This document shows positions 1 through 6,617 of a DNA stretch of 17,233 bases, one piece after another (the stretch's first letter is position 1; every line of letters begins with the position of its first letter). The position numbers were made by a program, and so were the translations under genes. The notes under the pieces were generated by a model. The model searched no databases. It was not told where the DNA came from and was given only the letters and a program-made list of their open reading frames with translations. The DNA comes from B2-G16 sp964528085 (GTDB lineage Bacteria > Bipolaricaulota > Bipolaricaulia > UBA7950 > UBA9294), in contig CAZGRE010000030.1 in the NCBI GenBank assembly GCA_964528085.1, forward strand, positions 1 through 17,233, read 5' to 3'.

Positions 1-1442
1 CCGCCGTCTTCCTCGTCATCGTCGACGGGAATCCGCGGACCCTATCGTTGAAGGAGATCCTAAACTCGTTCATCGACTTTCGCCGCGAGGTCGTCCGCCG
101 GAGGACGGAGCACCGGCTCGACGTGGCGAGGAAGAGGGCGCACATCCTCGAGGGATACAAGACCGCGCTCGCCAACATCGAGCGGGTGATCGAAATCATC
201 CGTTCGTGCAAGGACGCTCATACCGCGGGAGGGAAGCTCCAGGAGGAGCTCGCCCTCTCCGACGAACAGGTCGACGCGATCCTGAAGATGCGCCTCTCCC
301 AGCTGACCTCCCTCGAGGGGGACAAGATCGAGGCGGAGTACGAGGAGAAGAAGAGGGCGATAACCGAATACGAGCGGATCCTCGGAAGCGAAATCCTCCT
401 CGACGAGACGATCAAGCGCGAGCTCCGCGAGGTCGCGGAGAAGTACGCCGACGGGCGCCGGACGCTGATCACCGATGAGAGCGGAGACGTCGATTTCGCA
501 GAGCTGATCCCGGATTACGACCTGATGGTCTCGATCACCCACCGCGGCTACGTCAACGCCCCGCGCGCACACGACTTCCGGAGCCAGGGGCGCGGGGGGA
601 AGGGGGTGATCGGCCAGCGGACGAAGGAGGACGACTTCATCTGCGTCTCGAGCCTGGTGAATGCGCGCGACGAGGTCCTCCTGTTCACCGATCGCCGCCG
701 CGTATTCCGCACCCAGGGGTACAAGCTCCCATCGATGAACCGGGACGCGGCCGGGAAGAACCTCCGGACCCTGATCGCGATGGATCAGGACGAGGTCGTC
801 CGCTCGATCCTCCCGGTACCTAGCTTCGCAGAGGTCGGGGACGAGCTCTGCCTGATGGTGACGGCGAACGGGATCGTCAACAAGAACAGGCTCTCCGATT
901 ATGCCAACGTACACGTGAACGGGATCAACGCGATCAACGCCGACGAGGAGGACCGGCTCGTCGAGGTGATCACCGCCCTCGGCGGGGGGGACATCATCCT
1001 GGCGACGACGAACGGGAAGACGATCCGGTTCCGCGAGGCGGACGTCCGCCTGACGAAGCGGCCGTCTCGCGGGGTGATCGGGATCCGGCTCGAGGAGGGG
1101 GACCACGTCATCGGGATGACCGGGCTCGAGCGGGACATCACGATGGACAAGAAGCTTCTGATGGTGACGGAGCGGGGATACGGGAAGCGCGTCTCGCTCG
1201 ACGACTTCCCCCTGCAAGGGCGCGGGGGGAAGGGGGTCCTCGGGATCAAGCTCGACCGGGATTCAGGGCCGCTCGTCTCGATCGGGATCGTCTCCGACCA
1301 GGACGAGATCATCATCACGACCGAGAAGAAGGTGATCCGGATCGTCGCCGGCGAGATCAGCTCCTACCGCCGCTACGCGCGTGGGGTGAGGCTGATCCAG
1401 CTCGACGAGGACGATCGGATCGTCTCAGTGATCCGGACGTAG
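1..1442 (+). CDS. gyrA: DNA gyrase subunit A, 3' part (5' end outside window)
   Basis: GyrA is the DNA-cleaving and wrapping subunit of gyrase, which introduces negative supercoils using ATP with GyrB. The reading frame is already open at base 3 and about 479 residues are visible. The first ~160 residues are the end of the breakage-reunion domain, including the coiled coil and its hinge (FRREVVRRRT..., ARKRAHILEG, KMRLSQLTSLE). The rest, from about base 519, is the six-bladed C-terminal beta-pinwheel that wraps DNA. A GyrA-box-like QGRGGKG lies at 585-605, which argues for GyrA over ParC, and a second identical heptapeptide lies at 1215-1235. The box carries G where the usual motif QRRGGKG has R. 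No acidic C-terminal tail is present; the protein ends just after the last blade. tyrS follows after 9 bases, so the two are probably co-transcribed. The catalytic tyrosine is upstream of the window. Confidence 0.95.
   Translation, partial: AVFLVIVDGNPRTLSLKEILNSFIDFRREVVRRRTEHRLDVARKRAHILEGYKTALANIERVIEIIRSCKDAHTAGGKLQEELALSDEQVDAILKMRLSQLTSLEGDKIEAEYEEKKRAITEYERILGSEILLDETIKRELREVAEKYADGRRTLITDESGDVDFAELIPDYDLMVSITHRGYVNAPRAHDFRSQGRGGKGVIGQRTKEDDFICVSSLVNARDEVLLFTDRRRVFRTQGYKLPSMNRDAAGKNLRTLIAMDQDEVVRSILPVPSFAEVGDELCLMVTANGIVNKNRLSDYANVHVNGINAINADEEDRLVEVITALGGGDIILATTNGKTIRFREADVRLTKRPSRGVIGIRLEEGDHVIGMTGLERDITMDKKLLMVTERGYGKRVSLDDFPLQGRGGKGVLGIKLDRDSGPLVSIGIVSDQDEIIITTEKKVIRIVAGEISSYRRYARGVRLIQLDEDDRIVSVIRT
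588..607 (+). repeat. GyrA-box coding repeat, copy 1
   Basis: A 20-base stretch encoding GRGGKG plus the start of the next codon is repeated exactly at 1218-1237 in the same gene and frame. It is the codon-level trace of two GyrA-box motifs in different blades of the pinwheel, not a mobile repeat. Confidence 0.8.
1218..1237 (+). repeat. GyrA-box coding repeat, copy 2
   Basis: Exact 20-base match to 588-607, 630 bases (210 codons) downstream in the same frame of gyrA. It encodes the second QGRGGKG motif, in a late blade of the C-terminal domain. Confidence 0.8.
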
Positions 1443-1451
1443 GGGAACGTA

Positions 1452-2657
1452 GTGAAGCCGGAGATCATCGAACAGGTCAACAGGCTGAAGGAAGGAACGG
1501 ATCATCTCATCCCTGAAGCCGATCTGATCGCCAAGCTGGAGAGATCCTACGAGGCAGGGGTCCCGCTCCGGATAAAGCTCGGGATCGATCCCTCCGCCCC
1601 ACACCTGACCCTCGGCCATTCGGTCCCGCTCCGGAAAATGCGCCAGTTCCAGGACCTCGGCCACACCGGGGTCCTCGTCGTCGGTGACTTCACCCGCAGG
1701 ATCGGGGATCCGACGGCACAATCGTCGACCCGGCCGTTGATGTCGGAGGAGGAGATCCGGGCGAACATGGAGACCTACACCGACCAGGCGTACAAGATCC
1801 TCGATCCGGAGAGGACCGAGGTGAGGTACAACTCCGAGTGGCTGGGGAGGCTCACCTTCGCCGACGTGATCGAGCTCACCTCGAAGTACACCGTCGCGCG
1901 TATGCTCGAGCGGGACGATTTCTCCAAGCGCTACGCCGAGAACCGGCCGATCAGCATCCTCGAGTTCCTCTATCCCCTGGCGCAGGCGTACGACTCGGTG
2001 GCGATCGAGGCCGACGTCGAGCTCGGCGGGGCCGATCAGCTGTTCAACCTCCTCGTCGGCCGCGACATCCAGCGGGAGTACGGTCAGGAGCCGCAGGTGG
2101 TGATGACCGTCCCCCTCCTGATCGGGATCGACGGTGAGAGGGCGATGAGCCAGACGACAGGGAACTACGTCGGGATCTCCGAGCCGCCGGGCGAGATGTT
2201 CGGCAAACTGATGTCGATCCCCGATTCCCTGATCGAGCCGTACTTCAAGTACTTGACCGACGTCGACATCGAGGAGGCCCGCAGGGAGATCGCGCGCTCC
2301 CCGCGCGACGCCAAGCGACGCCTCGCGATGGAGATCGTCGCCGCCTACCACGGGGCGGAGACGGCGGAGGCGGCGCGCGATGAGTTCGACCGGATCCACA
2401 TCCACCACGAACGCCCGAGCGAGGTTGAGCGGATCGAGCTCGACCGCTCCCTCGTCAAAGAGGACGGTACGGTCTGGATCGTCGACCTCCTCGAGGCATC
2501 CGGGCTCGTCTCCAGCCGGGGTGAGGCGAAGCGGCTGATCCGTCAGGGAGGAGCGAGGGTGAACGGAGAGCGGATCACATCACAGGACGCCGACCTTCCA
2601 TTCTCTCCGCCGCTCCTCGTCCAGGTCGGTAAGCGCTCGTTCGTCGAGATCGTCTGA
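1452..2657 (+). CDS. tyrS: Tyrosyl-tRNA synthetase with altered KMSKS motif
   Basis: Class I aminoacyl-tRNA synthetase that charges tRNA-Tyr in the cytoplasm; 401 residues, normal for the bacterial family. Visible landmarks are the HIGH-type motif HLTLGH (residues 51-56, after GIDPSAP), the family blocks GDFTRRIGDPT and KYTVARMLERDDFSKRY, the tyrosine-pocket block around YPLAQAYDSV and DVELGGADQLFN (174-200), and a C-terminal S4 RNA-binding domain (about 340-401; LVSSRGEAKRLIRQGGARVNG). The KMSKS loop reads AMSQT (231-235), so both lysines are lost, while the flanking GNYVGISEPP is normal. The start is GTG with an AGGGG ribosome site six bases upstream that overlaps the gyrA stop, indicating an operon with gyrA. 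The stop TGA abuts the stop of the convergent mbhN with no base between them. Identity is sure; whether the motif change affects activity is unknown. Confidence 0.95.
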   Translation: MKPEIIEQVNRLKEGTDHLIPEADLIAKLERSYEAGVPLRIKLGIDPSAPHLTLGHSVPLRKMRQFQDLGHTGVLVVGDFTRRIGDPTAQSSTRPLMSEEEIRANMETYTDQAYKILDPERTEVRYNSEWLGRLTFADVIELTSKYTVARMLERDDFSKRYAENRPISILEFLYPLAQAYDSVAIEADVELGGADQLFNLLVGRDIQREYGQEPQVVMTVPLLIGIDGERAMSQTTGNYVGISEPPGEMFGKLMSIPDSLIEPYFKYLTDVDIEEARREIARSPRDAKRRLAMEIVAAYHGAETAEAARDEFDRIHIHHERPSEVERIELDRSLVKEDGTVWIVDLLEASGLVSSRGEAKRLIRQGGARVNGERITSQDADLPFSPPLLVQVGKRSFVEIV

Positions 2658-3050
2658 TCAGTCGACCACCAGGTTTTCAGAGAATCGGTCCGCGTCAGCG
2701 AGGAGGAACTCATCCGTCGTTGATAAGGCTCCGACCGGGCAGGCGTCGACACACTGGGCGCAGAACGTGCACCGCGCCACGTACATCCGGATCTTCTTCT
2801 CCTCGGGGAGGAACTCGATCACGTTCGCCGGGCAGACGCGGATGCAGAGCTGGCAGCCAATGCACTTCTCGCGATCGTAGGCGATCTTACCGCGCAGATC
2901 GCTCGGGACCGGGACCGGCGGGTTTATCTCCGCCTTCCCCGCCGCCACCTTCTTGAGGAGGGCGGTCACCGATCGCGGCATGTACTTCACCGGGAACGGG
3001 TTCGTCGCCGGCCGGGAAAACAGCTGCTTGAATAACGTTCCGATGATCAA
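2658..3050 (-). CDS. mbhN: Mbh hydrogenase ferredoxin-like subunit N (NuoI-like, 2x[4Fe-4S])
   Basis: Predicted peripheral electron-transfer subunit of the membrane-bound hydrogenase, homologous to complex I NuoI (TYKY). It passes electrons from reduced ferredoxin through two [4Fe-4S] clusters towards MbhJ. 130 residues. Two complete ferredoxin motifs are visible: C63-C66-C69-C73 (CIGCQLCIRVCP) and C94-C97-C100-C104 (CTFCAQCVDACP). The start is TTG (TTGATCATC), chosen because GGAGG sits five bases upstream and no ATG fits; that ribosome site overlaps the mbhM stop. This is the last gene of the operon and the only one with a TTG start. Its stop directly abuts the stop of tyrS on the other strand, so no separate terminator fits between them. 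Confidence 0.92.
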   Translation of the reverse strand: MIIGTLFKQLFSRPATNPFPVKYMPRSVTALLKKVAAGKAEINPPVPVPSDLRGKIAYDREKCIGCQLCIRVCPANVIEFLPEEKKIRMYVARCTFCAQCVDACPVGALSTTDEFLLADADRFSENLVVD

Positions 3051-3059
3051 CTTATCCTC

Positions 3060-4055
3060 CTAAACGATCCGATCGAGCGCCAGAAGGAGCAGCCCGAGGA
3101 GGGATGCCCCTGTCACCGGGAGCCAGAAGAGCCGCGCCACCTGATCGACCTTCAACCTGGCGAACCCGACCCTGACCGTGATCACAGCGACGAAGATCAC
3201 GGCGAAGACCTTGACGAGGTAGAACGCGACGTCGAGGAGGCTCCCTCCCCATCCGGTGAGGCCGAAGACCGCGGCAAGGCCGTACGGGAAGAAGAGGGCG
3301 ACGATCAGCGATGCCATCACCACCATCTTTACCGCATCGGCAAGGTAGAACATCGCGAGGTTCCTCCCCGAGTATTCGGCGAGGAGCCCGCCGGCGATCT
3401 CGGTCTCCGCCTCGGGGATGTCGAACGGGATCTTCGTCAGCTCCGCCGGGGTGACGATGAACAGCGCCCCGAACAGGAGGGTAAGCCCGATCACCCCGAG
3501 CGGCCCGACCGCGCCCCAAAGCGGGTGAGCGGCGAGGATCGAGAGGGAGAATACCGGCTGGCCGGGTAGGAGGTACGACGCCCGCCAGGCGAGGGAGACG
3601 AGGGTGACGGCGAGCGGGAACTCGTAGGCCATCATCATCACCATCTCACGCTGCGCTCCGACCGTGGCGTACGGCGCGCCGGCGGCGAACCCGCCGACCA
3701 TCATAGCGAGGGACGGGACGGCGAGGAGATAAAGTATCAGGATCAGATCGCCGTATCCGCCGAGGAGCGGTGCAAATCCTCCGAGCGGGATGTAGAACAG
3801 GAGCGTCGCCGAAGCGACGAGCGCCACGACCGGCATCAGGTTGTACAGCCAGGCGATAGCGTGATCCGGGACGATGTTCTCCTTAATCATCAGCTTGATA
3901 ACGTCGAAGAACGGCTGGCGGAGCGGCGGCCCGATCCTCCCCTGCATCTGGGCGGCGAGCTTCCGATCGAACCCCTTGTAGACCATCCCGAGGAGAGCAC
4001 CCCCGAACAGGACGATCACCCCCTGCCAGATCGAACCGACTAACGTAGCGGTCAT
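3060..4055 (-). CDS. mbhM: Mbh hydrogenase membrane subunit M (NuoH-like)
   Basis: Integral membrane subunit homologous to complex I NuoH and to EchB/HycD. It anchors the hydrogenase arm and forms the start of the ion-translocation path. 331 residues with about eight hydrophobic segments. The family signature PFDIPEAETEIAGG followed by EYSGRN is present, and the N-terminal region has the conserved RIGPPLRQPFFDVIKLM block. The ATG at 4055 is chosen over a 38-residue upstream extension because it forms an ATGA overlap with the mbhL stop, as at most junctions in this operon, and because MTATLVGSIWQGVIVLFGGALL begins a membrane helix. It lies between the large subunit and the ferredoxin subunit, the order seen in archaeal mbh operons. 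Confidence 0.93.
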   Translation of the reverse strand: MTATLVGSIWQGVIVLFGGALLGMVYKGFDRKLAAQMQGRIGPPLRQPFFDVIKLMIKENIVPDHAIAWLYNLMPVVALVASATLLFYIPLGGFAPLLGGYGDLILILYLLAVPSLAMMVGGFAAGAPYATVGAQREMVMMMAYEFPLAVTLVSLAWRASYLLPGQPVFSLSILAAHPLWGAVGPLGVIGLTLLFGALFIVTPAELTKIPFDIPEAETEIAGGLLAEYSGRNLAMFYLADAVKMVVMASLIVALFFPYGLAAVFGLTGWGGSLLDVAFYLVKVFAVIFVAVITVRVGFARLKVDQVARLFWLPVTGASLLGLLLLALDRIV

Positions 4056-5308
4056 CCGCACACCCTCCTTGTCTTCTCGCGCGACAGCCGGACGAGCTCC
4101 TCCTTGACCTTCAACGAAGGTTTGCCATCCCGATCGACGAGATGGACGCGATCCATGCAGCACATGCACGGATCGATCGACGCAGCGATGATCGGGATGT
4201 CTGCTATCTCATTCCCCATGAACTTCGGAACCCATGCCATCAGGTTGTTGTAGGTCGGGGCCTTCACCTTCCAGACGACCGGCTCCTCCACCCCTTCCTC
4301 GAGCCGGATGTAGTGGAATACCTCACCCCGCGGGGCCTCGTGCCGGCCGATCCCCTCCCCCTCCGCCTTCTTCAGCGCGGCGAGGAGGGCGGGTATCTTC
4401 GGGATCGACATCAGCTCCCCCTTCGGCATGTTCTCGAGGCAGTACTCGATGATCTCTATCGATTGGGCGACCTCGAGGAGGCGGACGATGATGTTGTCGT
4501 AGACGTCCCCGATCGGGGTCGTCCCGAAGTCCTCCGGTGTGATCGCCTTTATCTCCATGTCGGCGTAGGCGAGATAGGGCATATCCTGCCGGACGTCCTT
4601 CTTCACCCCTGAGGCGCGGGCGGTCGGTCCGACGGCGCACAGGGCGACGGCGTCGTCGTAGCTGAGGACCCCGACGTTCCTCGTCCGCATCTCGACCGAC
4701 TTGTCGTGCAGGTAGGCGTCGATCATCTTGTTCAGCAGCCCCCGGTAGTAGCCGATCGCCTCGTAGGCGAGGTGGACCTTCTCCTCGGGGATGTCCCGGC
4801 GGACGCCGCTGAAGATCGGGATCGCGTAGTCGACCCGGTTCCCGGTCAGCTGCTCGAGGAGGTCCATCGACTTCTCGCGCACGTTCCACGTCAGATGGAG
4901 GAGGGTATCGAACCCGAGCTCGTGCGCCCCGACACCGGCCCACAACAGATGGGAATGGATCCGCTCCAGCTCCCCGATGATCGTCCTGATGTACTGAGCC
5001 CGGGGCGGGACCTCGATCCCGGCGGCGTTCTCCACCGCTTGGGTGAGGGCGAGCGGGTGGGAGATCGAGCAGATCCCGCATATCCGCTCGGCGAGGTAGA
5101 GGGTCTTGATCAGGTTCCGCTTCATCCCCATGTATTCGATACCCCGATGGGCGAACCCCGGCTTTATATCGACGCCGACGATCCTCTCCCCGTCGAGGTC
5201 GAACTGGAACCTGATCGGCTCCTTTAGCGCCGGATGGACCGGGCCGATCGGGACGCTGTAACAGGTCGCTCCTCCTCCGATCTGCAGGCTGATCGATTCG
5301 TTATTCAT
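4052..5308 (-). CDS. mbhL: Mbh [NiFe] hydrogenase large (catalytic) subunit L
   Basis: Catalytic subunit of a group 4 energy-converting [NiFe] hydrogenase, homologous to NuoD, EchE and HycE; it reduces protons to H2. 418 residues. Both NiFe-binding motifs are intact: C77-GI-C80 (ERICGICSISH) near the N-terminus and C381-x-x-C384 in DPCMCCMDR near the C-terminus. C383 is an extra cysteine inside the second motif. Also visible are GPVHPALKEPIRF (22-34) and GELERIHSHLLWAG (112-125). After R387 there is a 31-residue tail (VHLVDRDGK...RRVCG) that resembles the HycE propeptide removed by HycI, so proteolytic maturation is likely. The ATG at 5308 is preferred over a 46-residue extension lying inside mbhK; it overlaps the mbhK stop by 8 bases (ATGAATAA). 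Intact cysteines argue against the sulfur-reducing Mbx/Mbs paralogue. Confidence 0.95.
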   Translation of the reverse strand: MNNESISLQIGGGATCYSVPIGPVHPALKEPIRFQFDLDGERIVGVDIKPGFAHRGIEYMGMKRNLIKTLYLAERICGICSISHPLALTQAVENAAGIEVPPRAQYIRTIIGELERIHSHLLWAGVGAHELGFDTLLHLTWNVREKSMDLLEQLTGNRVDYAIPIFSGVRRDIPEEKVHLAYEAIGYYRGLLNKMIDAYLHDKSVEMRTRNVGVLSYDDAVALCAVGPTARASGVKKDVRQDMPYLAYADMEIKAITPEDFGTTPIGDVYDNIIVRLLEVAQSIEIIEYCLENMPKGELMSIPKIPALLAALKKAEGEGIGRHEAPRGEVFHYIRLEEGVEEPVVWKVKAPTYNNLMAWVPKFMGNEIADIPIIAASIDPCMCCMDRVHLVDRDGKPSLKVKEELVRLSREKTRRVCG

Positions 5309-5828
5309 TGCGCGTCTCCCACTTAACCGTCCGTTTGACTTCCTTGGAGGTCTCCTCCTCCAGGTCCTTCCGCCAGGGATGTATCGTCGCATCCTCGGGG
5401 AGGAAGAGGTTCCGCCCGTCCGGTATACCATCGACCTGAACGCCAAAGAACTCGATCTTCTCCCGCTCGGCCGTCTGCGCCCCAGGGAGGAGATCGGTTA
5501 TCGTCGGAAGCCGGAAGTCCCCCTTCGGGACGAGCGTGCGGATCGTGAACGTCACCTCGCCGAACCGCTCCCCCCATCCGGCGGCGAAGTGGTAGTTGAA
5601 CGCCACCTCCTCGCCGAGATCGTCACCTGATATCACCGACAGATGGGGATTGAAGTTCCGACAGAGATGCCCGACCGCATCGTAGAGGATCTCGCGTTCG
5701 ACCTCTATCCAGACGTCGTATACCGACCGCTCCTCTACGGTCCCCACCTTCCGCTCGATCGTCCTCTCAGCGAGGATCCGATCTCCGAACGCATCCCGGA
5801 ATGAGGAGAGGATCCCTTCTGGCGTCAT
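5301..5828 (-). CDS. mbhK: Mbh hydrogenase subunit K (NuoC-like, 30 kDa)
   Basis: Predicted structural subunit of the peripheral arm, equivalent to NuoC and the N-terminal part of HycE, which supports the large and small subunits. 175 residues from the ATG at 5828. Recognisable features are the NuoC-like core (REILYDAVGHLCRN...HLSVISGDDLG...VAFNYHF) and the segment IRTLVPKGDFRLPTITDLLPGAQTAEREKIEFFGVQVDGIPDGRNLFLPED, which matches the family's pattern of tryptophan-poor NuoC proteins leading to a 'DG.P..R.L.LPED' end. The start is set by an ATGA overlap with mbhJ; the longer open frame upstream only reads through mbhJ in another frame. Its last 8 bases overlap the start of mbhL. Confidence 0.9.
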   Translation of the reverse strand: MTPEGILSSFRDAFGDRILAERTIERKVGTVEERSVYDVWIEVEREILYDAVGHLCRNFNPHLSVISGDDLGEEVAFNYHFAAGWGERFGEVTFTIRTLVPKGDFRLPTITDLLPGAQTAEREKIEFFGVQVDGIPDGRNLFLPEDATIHPWRKDLEEETSKEVKRTVKWETRNE

Positions 5829-6268
5829 CCGCTCTTCACCCCCGATCTCTCCAGCGTCTCCAGCTTGGTCACCGCCTTGACCACCCCGTCGATGATCGCC
5901 TCCGGCCGCGGCGGGCAGCCGGGAACGTAGATATCGACCGGGATCACCTCGTCGATCGGGCCGGCAATGTTGTAAGAGTCGTAGAAGACCCCGCCCGACG
6001 TCCCGCATCCACCGACGACGACGACCGCCTTCGGATCAGGGGTCTGATCGTAAATCCGCTTTAAGCGGGAGAGCATCGGCTTGGTCACCGCTCCGGTGAC
6101 GAGGAGGACGTCCGCATGCCGCGGCGTCCCGGTCAGCATGATCCCGAACCGCTCCACATCATAGCGCGGGGTCAATGCAGCGACGATCTCGATGTCGCAG
6201 CCGTTGCAGGATCCCGTCGCCACGTGGAAGACCCACAACGCCCGTTTGAACGACCTAGGTAACGCCAT
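5825..6268 (-). CDS. mbhJ: Mbh [NiFe] hydrogenase small subunit J (NuoB-like)
   Basis: Small electron-transfer subunit with the proximal [4Fe-4S] cluster next to the NiFe site, homologous to NuoB and EchC. 147 residues, the short form typical of group 4 enzymes. The four cluster ligands are visible: C21 and C24 (TGSCNGCDIE), C88 (VGGCGTSGGVF) and C118 (VPGCPPRPEAI). The ATG at 6268 is preferred to a 31-residue upstream extension because it is preceded by a purine-rich ribosome site (GAGGTGG) and lies 5 bases after the mbhI stop. The stop overlaps the mbhK start (ATGA). Confidence 0.95.
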   Translation of the reverse strand: MALPRSFKRALWVFHVATGSCNGCDIEIVAALTPRYDVERFGIMLTGTPRHADVLLVTGAVTKPMLSRLKRIYDQTPDPKAVVVVGGCGTSGGVFYDSYNIAGPIDEVIPVDIYVPGCPPRPEAIIDGVVKAVTKLETLERSGVKSG

Positions 6269-6273
6269 CCACC

Positions 6274-6615
6274 TCACCCCACCCAAACGATTATCACGAA
6301 GACCAGCCCGAGGGTACCGATGAACCAGGCGACGTAGTCGCTCAGCTCCCCGGTGTGCCATTCCCTGACCCGCCGATAGTAGCCCGACAGCCCGTGGATC
6401 ATCCCCCAGTACAGGTTGTCCCCGCGGACGTGCAAGCCAGAAGGGGTCTCTGGCTCTTCATTACCGGATAAGAACACCTTGCTTTGGCCGGTATCGCGCT
6501 TGTAGTCCTTCCTCCCGAACGAGCGGACGAACAGCGCGAGGATCAGGATCCCAAGGAAGAGTAGCGTCCAAGCGATCGGATTCCACGTGCCGAACCCAGA
6601 GGTGATTCCATTCAT
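6274..6615 (-). CDS. mbhI: Mbh membrane subunit I (MnhA C-terminal-like small protein)
   Basis: Small membrane protein of 113 residues at the position of mbhI in archaeal mbh operons, between the MnhD-like subunit and the hydrogenase small subunit. It has a hydrophobic helix near the N-terminus (about 12-31, WTLLFLGILILALFVRSFGRK), a polar middle with YWGMIHGLSGYYRRVREWHTGELSDYVAWF, and a second helix at the end (about 94-112). The pattern resembles the last helices of the large MnhA/NuoL subunits, and its likely role is to tie the antiporter part to the hydrogenase part. The ATG is preceded by GGAGGATAGAG. It is separated by 2 bases from mbhH and 5 bases from mbhJ. The assignment rests mainly on position, size and topology. 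Confidence 0.82.
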   Translation of the reverse strand: MNGITSGFGTWNPIAWTLLFLGILILALFVRSFGRKDYKRDTGQSKVFLSGNEEPETPSGLHVRGDNLYWGMIHGLSGYYRRVREWHTGELSDYVAWFIGTLGLVFVIIVWVG

Positions 6616-6617
6616 CT

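Noticed and set aside
60..1217. Long open frame on the minus strand inside gyrA (385 codons)
   Set aside because: It is antisense to a highly conserved gene, has low-complexity R/D/P-rich translation and no recognisable domain; long antisense frames are expected at this G+C content.
5309..5446. 46-residue N-terminal extension of MbhL
   Set aside because: It lies inside mbhK, translates as Arg/Pro-rich filler, and the ATG at 5308 fits the family N-terminus.
2658..6615. Respiratory complex I (NADH dehydrogenase)
   Set aside because: No NuoE/F/G subunits, and MbhL retains both CxxC pairs for NiFe that NuoD has lost; Mrp-type subunits replace NuoA/J/L/M/N.
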